From positions 1 to 33,796 of the forward strand of contig CAJCHZ010000095.1 of the NCBI GenBank assembly GCA_903970165.1: a stretch of DNA of 33,796 nucleotides. Reading direction: 5' to 3'. Shown here piece after piece: positions 8,792-17,497 of the stretch. The stretch comes from Betaproteobacteria bacterium. Its GTDB lineage: Bacteria > Acidobacteriota > Terriglobia > Acidiferrales > UBA7541. Every line of letters begins with the position of its first letter. Within the stretch, counting starts at the first letter, position 1. The notes beneath the pieces were generated by a model that ran no database searches, had not been told where the DNA came from, and worked only from the letters and a program-made list of their open reading frames with translations. Position numbers and translations under genes: made by a program.

Positions 8792-10378
8792 CTAACTTGT
8801 CTGCGCTATTTCGTAGAGAAACTCCACGTGCGATCTTGTTGCCAGGTCTATACCGGCTACCTTTGGGTTCTTTGATTCGATGAGGTAATACTCATCCGGC
8901 GCGTGCGCCCCGTTGCCATGTCCCATGCCGAAATGTCCGGCGGGCAAACGCAGAGGGTCGCCTGTGAACACATAACCCGGCCACGAACCTGCCAGCCGCG
9001 GGAACATCACCGGATCGATTCCATTTTTCTTGTACACCGCAATAGCCGCCTGGATGATAGACGAATCCAACGGCGTGCTTGTGGGGTCGTAGCCGCCGCT
9101 CATGTTCACCTCTATATCGCCGAAGCCCTTTTTAGCCAGGTGCTCTTTTAAGGCGGCGAGCGAATCCATTGCGGTCATGTCCGGCACCAAACGCATATCA
9201 ATTTTCGCTACGGCCCTCCCGGGCAGAATGGTTTTTCCGCCCGGCCCTGTGTATCCGCCTACGAGGCCTTCGATATTCACCGTCGGGCGCGAATCCAGGA
9301 GTTCCAGCGATTCCTGCCAGCTCACGTCGTGAACCCAGCGGTCCACGCCCATCAATTTTTTCGCATCCGCTTCGCTCAAACGCCGCGCGGCTTCCGCAAT
9401 CATTTTCTTGTCCGCGTCAGAAAGTGGGCGCACTTTGGCCGCGAAGCCTTCAATTACGGGATCGTTGCCATCGGGCGAGACCAGGCTCGCCAGCGCTTCC
9501 ACCAAGTGCCACGCAGGGCTATCCACACGCGCTTTGTTGCTCGAATGCAAATCTTTTTTGGGACCGCGGCCCCATCGCTCGCCGCTCGAAACAAGTTCAA
9601 GTTCCACAACGCCCTTCGCGCCAAGATATACCGTCACATCACCACGCAAATCCTGCGCCGCAAAGGGCATGTATACGGAAGTGCACTTTTTCAGCGCTTC
9701 GGCTATTTCCGGCTTCCGCACGACTTGCGGAAAATGCGGCGAGCCGATCTCCTCTTCTCCTTCCGCCACAAAAACAAAATTCACGGGCATTTTGCGCCCC
9801 GCTCCGCGCATGGCATGGAGGGCCGCAAGAAACGTCGCCTCAGGTCCCTTCTGATTCACGGCGCCGCGGCCGATAAGCACTTTCCCGAGACCTGGCTTGT
9901 CTACCAGCCGCGCTTCAAAGGGCGGCGAGCTCCATTCCGCGGGATCGGCTTGCTTCACGTCATACATGAAATAAAGCCCGACCGTCCGCGGCGCGCCCGC
10001 ATCGAGTGTCGCGAAAATTCCCGGCTGGCCATCCGTAGGAATTTTTGTAACCTGCGTAAAGCCGGCTTCGCGCAGCATGTTCATGGTGAGTTCGCAGCCT
10101 TCCGCCATGCCGCGATTTTCGGCGGCGATGGAGGGCTGGCGAATCCACGTCTGCAAGCGCTTCACAGACTCTTCGTGCCGCTTCTCAATCTCCGCGGTGA
10201 TCGCTGCCATGTCGTCAGCAGGCACTGCGCCTCGCGTCCATCCCGGCAAGGCTAGGGCTGCTGCGCCTACCGCCGCGGTGGCTGCCGCTCCCTGCAAAAA
10301 TGTCCGCCTGTCGCCGATCGCCCCAGCTTCTACTAAGGCTGTGCCATCCTGGTGCTCAAACTCGAATTCTTTACCCAT
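8792..10378 (-). CDS. Tat-exported M20-family peptidase-like protein with altered metal ligands
   Basis: A protein of 528 residues in the M20/M25/M40 metallopeptidase family. The ATG at 10378 follows a strong ribosome site (GGGGGAGAG). An N-terminal Tat signal is present (twin arginines at residues 24-25 in DRRTFLQG, then an Ala-rich core), so it is probably exported folded. Family landmarks are visible: the Glu-rich EGEEEIGSPHF with the catalytic and metal-binding glutamates, an inserted dimerisation domain, and a C-terminal GMGHGNGAHAPDEY with the last histidine. Two positions differ from the usual active site: the histidine of the HxDV motif is Met138 (YFMYDV), and the bridging aspartate of the GRGxxDxKG motif is Asn175 (GRGAVNQKG). 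It may be a diverged subfamily using fewer metals, or a binding protein. Annotated homologues are usually called dipeptidase or carboxypeptidase. Confidence 0.88.
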   Translation of the reverse strand: MGKEFEFEHQDGTALVEAGAIGDRRTFLQGAAATAAVGAAALALPGWTRGAVPADDMAAITAEIEKRHEESVKRLQTWIRQPSIAAENRGMAEGCELTMNMLREAGFTQVTKIPTDGQPGIFATLDAGAPRTVGLYFMYDVKQADPAEWSSPPFEARLVDKPGLGKVLIGRGAVNQKGPEATFLAALHAMRGAGRKMPVNFVFVAEGEEEIGSPHFPQVVRKPEIAEALKKCTSVYMPFAAQDLRGDVTVYLGAKGVVELELVSSGERWGRGPKKDLHSSNKARVDSPAWHLVEALASLVSPDGNDPVIEGFAAKVRPLSDADKKMIAEAARRLSEADAKKLMGVDRWVHDVSWQESLELLDSRPTVNIEGLVGGYTGPGGKTILPGRAVAKIDMRLVPDMTAMDSLAALKEHLAKKGFGDIEVNMSGGYDPTSTPLDSSIIQAAIAVYKKNGIDPVMFPRLAGSWPGYVFTGDPLRLPAGHFGMGHGNGAHAPDEYYLIESKNPKVAGIDLATRSHVEFLYEIAQTS

Positions 10379-10430
10379 GTCTCTCCCCCGACGAAATTAA
10401 ACTTTTTCGCCGCTAGAATTTCCGTGCGCC

Positions 10431-10766
10431 TCATCGATGAGCTGCATTCGCCTGCTCATCCGCTTGCGGCAGCCACAACCGCAGAACTTCCTCATAAACC
10501 GGTTTCACTTCGCCGAACTTCACTCCCATCCCCAAGTGCGTGTGCGAATAAACCACGGTCGCGGGCGCTTCGAAGGAATGCGTTGCCGTAAAAATCTTCA
10601 GGTGCACGACGGTTCCGTCCGGCAAGGGATTGATGGTGTCCACATAGCACCCGCCGAGACTCAAATCGCTGATCCGCGAACTCATTCGCGACCCAGAGCT
10701 CTCCTCCAACAACTCCGCCGACGCTATAAAGGGATATCTCGGTTGCCGCCTCGTGTTTTGCTCCAT
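10431..10766 (-). CDS. PilZ-domain protein, probable c-di-GMP receptor
   Basis: A small single-domain protein of 111 residues. The ATG at 10766 has GGGAGGGG upstream, and the PilZ homology starts straight after it; the open frame extends to 10841 but adds only an unlikely tail. The c-di-GMP binding signatures are present: the arginine motif at the N-terminus (RRQPRYPF) and the second motif DLSLGGCYVD about 40 residues later. The rest alternates strands as in a six-stranded barrel and ends in a helix (YEEVLRLWLPQADEQ). It should act in the cytoplasm by coupling c-di-GMP to motility, adhesion or polysaccharide production, but no partner is adjacent. Confidence 0.85.
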   Translation of the reverse strand: MEQNTRRQPRYPFIASAELLEESSGSRMSSRISDLSLGGCYVDTINPLPDGTVVHLKIFTATHSFEAPATVVYSHTHLGMGVKFGEVKPVYEEVLRLWLPQADEQANAAHR

Positions 10767-11003
10767 GGCCCCACCCCTCCCAAAAGGTGCCGCGTATTCT
10801 ATCCCCAATTTCCGCCTAAATCCCACTTTCCTACGGCTCAAATCTTCAGCCCGCCGGCCTATCTCGAAGCCGCGCCCTCGGACCTGTCCTATCGGACGGT
10901 TTCTCTTCCACTACTCGCCGCGCCGATGAATCTGTCTTCAACGCGCAGGCCTTCCATACTGAAAGTAGATTGGCGCGCCCCAGTTCGCGCGCTGGAGGAA
11001 ACT

Positions 11004-11819
11004 ATGAACCGCAGGCTCGTGCCCCTCGCTGCCTCGGCGCTTGCAGTCGGAATCGTCTTCGCAGGTCATTCTCGGGCCCAGAATCCCTCATCCTCTGAGA
11101 CTCCTGTTACGACCGTCAGCGCCGTCACAGCGGTGCCTGCGGCTGCGCCAGTGCTTCCCACGACCAAGGATGTACTCGAGAAATTTGAGACGGCCATCGG
11201 CGGCCGCTCCGTTTGGGCCGGTTTCAGTACGCGCTACTTGAAAGGCATCTACCAGACCGAGGACGCCTCCGCTTTCGCGGCCATGGAAATTTTCAGCAAA
11301 GCGCCAAACAAGGTCCTCATCAAGATCACCTTTTCCAACGGCATCGTGCTGCGCGAAGTATGCGACGGAAAAGCCGCGTGGATCGAGGACCCCATCGGTG
11401 GAACGCATATGCTCACCGGCGCCGCGCTCGAGAGCCGCATCCGCCAGGCGGATTTCAACGACCACGCCGACGGCCTTCTGATGGGCATCACGGGACATAT
11501 CCTGGGTGCCGAGAAAGTTGGGGCGCACTCCACCTACGTTCTGGAGTTTTCGCCGGAGAAGAAAATCACTACGAAAGTTTATTTTGACCAGGACACCGGC
11601 TTGGCCGTGCGCGCCGACAGCACGCTTCACCGCGATGAGGGCGACTACAAAGTGGAAAACTACATGGACGATTACCGCCCGGTGGACGGCGCGTACTTTC
11701 CGTTTCGCATGCGCCACGTCGAAAAGGGAAACGTCTTCACGGTGCGCGTGACGCAAATCAAGAACAATGTGCCGGTGGACGATTCCTTGTTCTTCAAGCC
11801 CGCTTCGGCGCCAAAGTGA
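11004..11819 (+). CDS. Secreted LolA-like protein of unknown function
   Basis: An exported protein of 271 residues. The ATG at 11004 has a strong ribosome site (GGAGGAA) and begins a signal peptide (MNRRLVPLAASALAVGIVFAGHSRAQ); the long open frame upstream to 10437 overlaps the PilZ gene on the other strand and is discarded. After an Ala/Pro/Val linker, residues 55-270 are beta-rich: VLEKFETAIGG, a run of strands around the EVCDGKAAWIEDP segment, then TTKVYFDQDTGLAVRAD and a final DDSLFFKPA. This pattern matches the outer-membrane lipoprotein-sorting (LolA/LolB-like) fold seen in many acidobacterial proteins, which often carry the xDGxxxW strand. The exact substrate is unknown. It converges with the sulfurtransferase gene. 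Confidence 0.8.
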   Translation: MNRRLVPLAASALAVGIVFAGHSRAQNPSSSETPVTTVSAVTAVPAAAPVLPTTKDVLEKFETAIGGRSVWAGFSTRYLKGIYQTEDASAFAAMEIFSKAPNKVLIKITFSNGIVLREVCDGKAAWIEDPIGGTHMLTGAALESRIRQADFNDHADGLLMGITGHILGAEKVGAHSTYVLEFSPEKKITTKVYFDQDTGLAVRADSTLHRDEGDYKVENYMDDYRPVDGAYFPFRMRHVEKGNVFTVRVTQIKNNVPVDDSLFFKPASAPK

Positions 11820-11852
11820 TCCCCACGCGGTAGTTTAAGGCGGGTGCGCTGC

Positions 11853-11885
11853 AAAAAAAACGAGGCGCGAAAGAATCGCGCCCCG
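11853..11885 (-). terminator. Rho-independent terminator of the sulfurtransferase gene
   Basis: Read on the minus strand, a 10-bp stem (arms 11876-11885 and 11861-11870, one G-U pair, 5-base loop at 11871-11875) is followed directly by eight T (11853-11860). The wobble pair and the T-tract both fit minus-strand RNA, downstream of the gene ending at 11994. A further GC hairpin (CCGCACC/GGTGCGG, 11953-11973) lies between the stop codon and this terminator. The convergent plus-strand gene ends 33 bp away and may use the same stem. Confidence 0.8.
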
Positions 11886-11993
11886 TCTCTTGTTGCTCCA
11901 TAACCCGGATGCTCGTACTTCGCACCCGGCCCTTAGCCCAAGGGAACTTTTGCCGCACCCGACTCCGGTGCGGGCTTGCCGTCAGGAGATCCG

Positions 11994-12860
11994 CTACTTC
12001 GCAGCCGCGGCCGACACTTCCTTCTCGATTGGCGCGCCAATCAAGTTCCCCCATTCGGTCCAGGACCCGTCGTAATTGCGCACATCCTTGATCCCGATCA
12101 GGTACTTGAGGACGAACCAGGTGTGCGAACTGCGCTCCCCGATGCGGCAATACGCGATAACTTCGCGGTCGCCGGTAATGCCCTTCGAACCATACAGCTG
12201 CTTCAGCGCGTCGAGGGTCTTGAACGTGCCGTCCTCATTGACCGCTTGCGCCCACGGAATATTGGCGGCCCCGGGAATGTGTCCCGCACGCTGCGCCGTT
12301 TCCGTCATGCCCGGAGGCGCAATGATTTTCCCGGTGAACTCATCCACCGAGCGCACATCCACGAGCTGCGCGCCGGTTTTTTTCTCGACGGCGGCGAACA
12401 CATCGTCCCGCTTCGCTCGGATCGCGGCGTTGGCGGCTTTCACTTTGTACGTTGTTGCAGCCACCGCTGGTTTATCCGTGGTAAGAGGCCGCTTTTCTTC
12501 CAGCCATTTCTTCCGGCCGCCATTCATGATCAAGACATTTTCGTGGCCGTAGTATTTCAATTGCCAGAAAGCCCACGCTGCAAACCAGTTGTTATTGTCT
12601 CCGTAGAGAACGACCGTCGTATCCGGAGAGATTCCTGCCTTCCCGAGCAAATTCTCAAACGCCGTAGGCTGCGCGAGATCGCGGCGAATCGCGTCCTGCA
12701 ATTCCGTCTGCCAGTTCCAGGAAATGGCGCCTTCCACGTGGCCTTGATCATAAGAGGTGGTGTCCACGTCGACTTCGACGACGCGAATGCCGTGGTCTTT
12801 CGAGTGAGCCGCCACCCATTCGGTAGTTACTAGAACTTCTGGATGAGCATAGTCAGACAT
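11994..12860 (-). CDS. Thiosulfate/3-mercaptopyruvate sulfurtransferase (tandem rhodanese)
   Basis: A cytoplasmic sulfurtransferase of 288 residues that moves sulfane sulfur from thiosulfate or mercaptopyruvate to cyanide or other thiol acceptors. It has two rhodanese domains. The first (about 1-125) lacks the catalytic cysteine and serves as structural partner. The second (about 150-288) carries VDVRSVDEF and the active-site loop with Cys238 in YCRIGERSSHTW. The CRIGERSSH loop is the form seen in the SseA/CysA-type enzymes usually annotated thiosulfate sulfurtransferase, so I prefer that substrate, without certainty. The ATG at 12860 has AAAGGGA upstream. The length is normal. No sulfur-metabolism genes adjoin it; the small gene 13008-13271 lies upstream on the same strand across a 147-bp gap. 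Confidence 0.93.
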   Translation of the reverse strand: MSDYAHPEVLVTTEWVAAHSKDHGIRVVEVDVDTTSYDQGHVEGAISWNWQTELQDAIRRDLAQPTAFENLLGKAGISPDTTVVLYGDNNNWFAAWAFWQLKYYGHENVLIMNGGRKKWLEEKRPLTTDKPAVAATTYKVKAANAAIRAKRDDVFAAVEKKTGAQLVDVRSVDEFTGKIIAPPGMTETAQRAGHIPGAANIPWAQAVNEDGTFKTLDALKQLYGSKGITGDREVIAYCRIGERSSHTWFVLKYLIGIKDVRNYDGSWTEWGNLIGAPIEKEVSAAAAK

Positions 12861-13007
12861 AGCGTTTCCCTTTCGCGTTAGAGATGATCCGGAAAGATTA
12901 CCTCAGGATGAGCTGCAAATCACCCTCTTTTTTATCGGGATTCGAAGCGCCGTCTGCTCCTCAGCCAAAGCTGGCTTACACCTTTATTTACAAGCACTTA
13001 GGCGGAG

Positions 13008-13271
13008 CTATTCGGCGATCTCCAATTTGCCGTCGCGACTTTCCCACTCGATGCGCACCACCCAATCGTAGTGCATGCCTTCGCACTTCAGCCAGGCTTC
13101 CAGTGTTTCGCGCGATTCGGAGCGGAACTCCGCGAACATTTTTCCTTCCACCATATTGACGAAAACTCGTTCGGCCCGCGCGGGTCCGCCGCCCTGCATG
13201 CGTTGTGCAAGCGTCTCAGCGCCTTGGCGTGTAAGGCAAGCAAGCGTGTGTTGTGAAAGGTAGCGTGGCAT
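13008..13271 (-). CDS. Small conserved hypothetical protein
   Basis: A cytoplasmic protein of 87 residues with no signal or membrane segment. The ATG at 13271 follows a good ribosome site (AGGAG, about 6 bases away), which supports expression. The sequence alternates helix and strand: MPRYLSQHTLACLTRQGAETL, then a strand ERVFVNMVEGKMFAEF, a helix SRETLEAWLKCEG and a final strand YDWVVRIEWE. This suggests a ferredoxin-like alpha/beta sandwich such as those in small dimeric barrel proteins, but I recognise no named family. It precedes the sulfurtransferase gene by 147 bp on the same strand and may be expressed with it. Confidence 0.7.
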   Translation of the reverse strand: MPRYLSQHTLACLTRQGAETLAQRMQGGGPARAERVFVNMVEGKMFAEFRSESRETLEAWLKCEGMHYDWVVRIEWESRDGKLEIAE

Positions 13272-13482
13272 GAGAACTCCTGAAAGTTTTCAGAGCCCAG
13301 TATTTCATAGAAGCCGTTACGCGTGCACGCGCGGACGAAACCAACGATCAACTGGAAAAAAGTTGTGGAATAGCCCTATGCGAAGACTACCGGTCTAGCG
13401 AAACGCGATAAGCTGTTCGTCGTAGAGGGAGACCATTAATTGGATCAGAAATCTTTCTGAGTTCGACCATGATTTCCATTCC

Positions 13483-14361
13483 TCATTTCCGGCCCGGCGC
13501 CCGTTGCGGCAATAGGGTGCGAGCAGTTGCGGTGCAGAGCGCCGCGGCCCATATCGCAAAATCCACCGGAAGAAAATAAATTCGCCCCTTTAAAATGTTT
13601 CGGCCAGCTCGAAGGATTGTCCATTTGCTGAGATGAAAATAAAGCCGAAGCAGAGAACTTTCCGCGGGGGAATACCAGTAGCTTTCGCGCAGCTCCTTGG
13701 CGGCCAGTTGCTTGAGAGTGTCTTTTTGTATCGAAACGCAACGGCTCTCCGCCAGGTACCGCGTTTCCCATCCAATTTTGCGCATTCTCTGCCCGATATC
13801 TGAATCCTCGTGATGAAGCCGGTGGCGCACGTCGTAACCGCCGACAGCCTCGAGAGCTTCCCTTCGAAAGAGCACGGCGTGGCCCGGAGCGAATTTCGCC
13901 AGTCCCGATTGCTCTCCAAATTTGGTCTCCAGAAACCGCATCCGCCAGCGCGTCAGTAAGCGGCGTGGCGTTGCCGATTCGAGACGCGTGTAGCAAGCCC
14001 CGGCTTCCGCATAACTCAGGAGACAATTTCTGCAGCTGGCCAGCCAGTCGGGATCAGGGAGAACTTCCGTGTTAATGCAAGCGACGAACGGCGCGGCTGT
14101 TCGCGCAATTCCGGCGTTTCGAGCTCCTGAAATGCCCAGATTCTGATCGAGTCGCAGCAGGGATGTCTGACCTGAATCACCCGCCCCACCGGGAAGAGAC
14201 ACCGGCTCGGGGGAACCGTCGTCCACTACTATTATCCTACCTATCGGATAAGTCTGTGCCCTGCACGCCGACAGCGTGGCGGCGAGTGCCTCCGAGCGCT
14301 CGCCATAGACAGGGATCACCACGTCCACGTCCGGCAGGCTATGAGTCGCTCGATCGGCCAT
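13483..14361 (-). CDS. Family 2 glycosyltransferase
   Basis: A glycosyltransferase of 292 residues with a GT-A fold, expected to add a sugar from a nucleotide donor to a lipid-linked or surface glycan at the inner membrane. The nucleotide-binding beginning VDVVIPVYGERSEALAATL, the VVDDGS motif, the NLGISGARNAGI loop, a metal-site region (INTEVLPDPDWL) and the acceptor-side HHEDSDIGQRMR are all visible. A hydrophobic C-terminal stretch (YFLPVDFAIWAAALCTATA) could anchor it. I chose the ATG at 14361, just before the domain; the frame is open to a GTG at 14490, but those 43 residues do not fit the family and would nearly touch the divergent gene at 14494. It belongs with the polysaccharide genes to its right. 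Confidence 0.87.
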   Translation of the reverse strand: MADRATHSLPDVDVVIPVYGERSEALAATLSACRAQTYPIGRIIVVDDGSPEPVSLPGGAGDSGQTSLLRLDQNLGISGARNAGIARTAAPFVACINTEVLPDPDWLASCRNCLLSYAEAGACYTRLESATPRRLLTRWRMRFLETKFGEQSGLAKFAPGHAVLFRREALEAVGGYDVRHRLHHEDSDIGQRMRKIGWETRYLAESRCVSIQKDTLKQLAAKELRESYWYSPAESSLLRLYFHLSKWTILRAGRNILKGRIYFLPVDFAIWAAALCTATARTLLPQRAPGRK

Positions 14362-14493
14362 TCCGGCGTCAGTATAGGCACGGAATGAACGCGGCACAAG
14401 AATTCCGGATGCCTTCCTCAGCACCGTCTTGGGAATGCCCTTTCCGAATGCATCCGACTCGGTAATAATCAAAGTTCCGGCAACTGGCACAAT
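14362..14493. promoter_or_regulatory. Probable divergent promoter region of the polysaccharide genes
   Basis: If the GT2 gene starts at 14361, these 132 bp lie between it and the divergent membrane polymerase gene at 14494 and should carry both promoters. I could not assign convincing promoter boxes. The region is also open in the GT2 frame, so the assignment depends on the GT2 start. Confidence 0.35.
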
Positions 14494-16080
14494 ATGAGAA
14501 TTGCATCAGCACTATCTTCCGGCCAGTTCCAAAGACGCCCACTGCTCGCTTTCGGCTTTCTCGTGGGGGGCGCCTTCGCGGCCTACGAGACAGCTCAGTA
14601 CGTGCTGACCGATGATATGACCGGTTTAGCGTACGCCGTCTTGTGCCTCGTCGGGGGCGTGATCGTTGTCGCCATCCTCAATAGTTGGCGCAACGGCGTG
14701 TATCTTTTTCTGAGTTGGCTGTTGTTTGAAGACTTCGCCCGCAAATTCCTTGGTAATAACATGGCCATCTATTTTGCCAAGGATTTTCTTCTCCTCGTGG
14801 TACTCATTTCCTTCTTTACCGCCTATCGGCGAAAGGAAGTGACCATCTTTCGACCGCCTTTTCTCGTGCCTCTGCTCATTTTCATTTGGTACGGCGCCAT
14901 GCAGATTTTCAATCCCGCTTCCACGCACATCATGTATGGCTTGATGGGCTTCAAAATCTTTTTTTACTACGTTCCCTTGTCGATTGTCGGTTACGCTCTC
15001 CTGAATTCGGAAGCGGAACTCCGCCGGTTTTTCACGGTGAACCTGACTCTCCTGCTGGTGATCGTGTCCCTGGGGATCGCTCAATCCATCATTGGCCCAA
15101 GCTTTCTGAATCCCGCGGTACAGGCGGACGACCTCAAACTGCTCAGCGGGCTTTATCGCGTGTCTCCCATTACGGGCCTCGTGGCGTATAGGCCGACATC
15201 TGTCTTTGTCAGCGCCGGCCGCTACGCGAATTTCATCATGGTCGCGTGGATCATCGTCCTGGGATACAGCGGCTACCTGCTGCTTCGCCATAAACAGGGC
15301 AGAATCCTGGTGTTTATCGCTCTTCCGGTGACCGCCGCTGGCGCCTTCTTGACTTCGTCTCGAGGCTCCTTCATGTGGGGGATGATTAACGCTTTGGTGA
15401 CCAGTGCGGCGTTCCTCTGGGGCGCCCCCTGGCGCCAAGGCGAGGTCCGGCGCGTATTTCGATCCATTCAGCGCGTAGCCGTTGGCATCGTCTTGGGACT
15501 CGTGCTGCTCTTCTATGCCTATCCGAATGCTCTCCTGTCGAGGTTGGCGGTATACGAGGAAACGCTTCTGCCCAGCTCCGGCACCAGCGAGTTGACCCAT
15601 CGAGGGTGGACCTATCCTGTCGAGAATTTTCTCGGCGCCTTCAACTACGACCGCTGGCCTTACGGCTATGGCATCGGTACGACCGCGCTGGGCGGCCAGT
15701 ATGTCGCCCGCTTTTTCAACGCCAGGCCTCCCGTCGTCGGAGTCGAAAGCGGCTACGGAACCCTCATCGTGGAAATGGGCATCGGAGGGCTGATTCTCTG
15801 GCTCATCATGAGTACGGCCATCTTGTTCTGCGCCTGGGGAGTGGTCAAGAAGTTGAAAGGTTCGCCCTGGTTTCCGATTGGCTTTGTCATCTTTTGGTAC
15901 GCTTTTTTTCTACTCTTTCCTGCCACGTTTGGCGGAATCCAGTCCTACGAAGATTTCCTTCTGAATGCTTACTTATGGCTGCTGCTTGGCCTGTTGTTCC
16001 GCCTTCCCACAATCGCCCTTTCGTCGCAGTTCGCCATTAACGCTCCTGCGACCAAACCTGCGCACCGCTGGATGCGCTGA
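14494..16080 (+). CDS. O-antigen ligase/Wzy-like polysaccharide polymerase
   Basis: An integral membrane protein of 528 residues with about 11-12 hydrophobic helices spread through its length. A larger extracytoplasmic loop lies between about residues 345 and 420 and carries TSELTHRGWTYPVENFLGAF and GYGIGTTALGG. This plan, with the TSSRGSF segment before the loop and the loop's charged residues, is that of the O-antigen ligase (Wzy_C/WaaL) superfamily, which polymerises or transfers lipid-linked glycans on the periplasmic face. Sequence alone does not separate ligase from polymerase. The following GT4 gene starts right after its stop codon, so the two are probably translationally coupled. The ribosome site before the ATG is poor. 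Confidence 0.82.
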   Translation: MRIASALSSGQFQRRPLLAFGFLVGGAFAAYETAQYVLTDDMTGLAYAVLCLVGGVIVVAILNSWRNGVYLFLSWLLFEDFARKFLGNNMAIYFAKDFLLLVVLISFFTAYRRKEVTIFRPPFLVPLLIFIWYGAMQIFNPASTHIMYGLMGFKIFFYYVPLSIVGYALLNSEAELRRFFTVNLTLLLVIVSLGIAQSIIGPSFLNPAVQADDLKLLSGLYRVSPITGLVAYRPTSVFVSAGRYANFIMVAWIIVLGYSGYLLLRHKQGRILVFIALPVTAAGAFLTSSRGSFMWGMINALVTSAAFLWGAPWRQGEVRRVFRSIQRVAVGIVLGLVLLFYAYPNALLSRLAVYEETLLPSSGTSELTHRGWTYPVENFLGAFNYDRWPYGYGIGTTALGGQYVARFFNARPPVVGVESGYGTLIVEMGIGGLILWLIMSTAILFCAWGVVKKLKGSPWFPIGFVIFWYAFFLLFPATFGGIQSYEDFLLNAYLWLLLGLLFRLPTIALSSQFAINAPATKPAHRWMR

Positions 16081-16081
16081 C

Positions 16082-17296
16082 TTGCGCATCGCGGTCGTTT
16101 CGCCCTTTATAGACCGCCGGCATGGCACCGAACGAGCCCTCGCCGAACTGCTCGAACGCTTGGCCCACGATTACTACTGCGAAATTCACCTCTATGCCCA
16201 GCGCGTCGAAGATTTGGATGTGCGCAAGTCCATCCCCGCGCCTCGGCCCGCGCAATCCGCCGGGATCTTCTGGCATAAAGTTCCACAAATTCCCGGCCCT
16301 CATGTCGTGCGATTTCTCGCCTGGATGTTCTGCAACGGCTTCCTGCGAAAGTGGCATGGCGCGTTTGGCCGAGTCGCGTATGACCTTGTCTTGTCGCCGG
16401 GAATCAATTGCCTGCATCCCGATGTCGTGATCGTTCACGCGCTCTTTCATCGTCTCCAAGAGCTGTCGCGCCAGGAGAAGGGAGACGCGCCCGCTGAAAC
16501 TGGACTTTTTCGCCGCGCCCATCGGCGCATCTACTATGGTTTGCTGACCGCTTTAGAGAGGCGGATCTACGGCGATGCCGGAATCTCGTTGGCCGCCGTT
16601 TCGCCGCGCATGGGACGTCTCCTGAAGCAGTACTTCGGCCGCGAAGACGTCTGCGTTGTTCCAAACGGCGTGGACACCAAGCATTTTTCCTCGCCCCGGA
16701 GGTTCGCGCTTCGTGCCGCGGCTCGTCAGCACCGGGGATTTCCTGACGCCGATTTAGTGCTTCTGTTGATCGGCAACGATTGGCGCAACAAGGGCCTTTC
16801 TGCAGTTCTTCGAGCAGTAGCCGCTCTTCCGGGATTGCCGTTGCGTCTTCTCGTGGTCGGCAACGACGCCGCGGCTCCCTTTCGCGCCCTCGCGGCAAAG
16901 CTCGGCGTGCAAGACCGTTGTCACTGGGAATCGCCTGCGTCCGATGTCCTCGATTTTTACGCCGCGGCGGACATTTACGTTAGCCCGAGCCTGGAGGATT
17001 CCTTCGGGCTGCCGGTTGCCGAGGCCATGGCCTGCGGACTACCCGTGATTACCTCGGTTAACGCCGGCGTCTCGGATCTCGTTCGTGACGGTGTTGATGG
17101 TTTTGTCCTGCGCGAGCCGCAGGATGCTGGAGCGCTCGCGAATCTGCTTCAACTCCTGTACGCCGATCTGGAAATGCGGCGCAGTGTTGGTGAGGCAGCC
17201 GCAAAAACGGCCCAGCAATGGGATTGGAATCGCAACGCCGCCGTGGTCTGGGAATTCTTGAAGAATATCGCCGCCCGCAAAGCTTCTGCTCGATGA
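16082..17296 (+). CDS. Family 4 glycosyltransferase
   Basis: A GT-B fold glycosyltransferase of about 404 residues from a TTG at 16082. That codon lies 1 base after the preceding stop and begins directly with the N-terminal strand LRIAVVSPFIDRRHGTERAL; the open frame extends to 15965 but overlaps the upstream gene by 116 bp and has no family resemblance there. The C-terminal donor domain shows VVPNGVDTKHFS, LLIGNDWRNKGLSAVL and the retaining-enzyme motif EDSFGLPVAEAMACGLPVI with its E-x7-E glutamates. It should add a sugar to the repeat unit of a surface polysaccharide on the cytoplasmic side. Donor and acceptor cannot be told from sequence. Confidence 0.88.
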   Translation: MRIAVVSPFIDRRHGTERALAELLERLAHDYYCEIHLYAQRVEDLDVRKSIPAPRPAQSAGIFWHKVPQIPGPHVVRFLAWMFCNGFLRKWHGAFGRVAYDLVLSPGINCLHPDVVIVHALFHRLQELSRQEKGDAPAETGLFRRAHRRIYYGLLTALERRIYGDAGISLAAVSPRMGRLLKQYFGREDVCVVPNGVDTKHFSSPRRFALRAAARQHRGFPDADLVLLLIGNDWRNKGLSAVLRAVAALPGLPLRLLVVGNDAAAPFRALAAKLGVQDRCHWESPASDVLDFYAAADIYVSPSLEDSFGLPVAEAMACGLPVITSVNAGVSDLVRDGVDGFVLREPQDAGALANLLQLLYADLEMRRSVGEAAAKTAQQWDWNRNAAVVWEFLKNIAARKASAR

Positions 17297-17497
17297 CTCG
17301 TTTACCGGGAAGATCCTGATTGGGAGTGCGCGAGCCTTGCTCTGCCTTTCGATCGCAGATTCACAATTCCTGGCACTTTGACAAAACAAATTTAGGACGC
17401 TTCCTGGCTGAACCGGAACGTGCGATTGCACGCTCGCCTGAAGTAACATGCATGGCTCACGGAAGCTGTCGTAATCGCCTTCGGCCAACATCGCTAT

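Noticed and set aside
9329..10255. 308-codon plus-strand frame opposite the M20-like gene
   Set aside because: It is an antisense shadow with no family resemblance.
10437..11003. N-terminal extension of the LolA-like gene
   Set aside because: It overlaps the PilZ gene, lacks a ribosome site, and the strong GGAGGAA site and signal peptide mark 11004 as the start.
13445..13460. TCAGAAA-TC-TTTCTGA palindrome after the GT2 gene
   Set aside because: As a terminator the stem is AT-rich with almost no loop and no T-tract; it is too weak to list.
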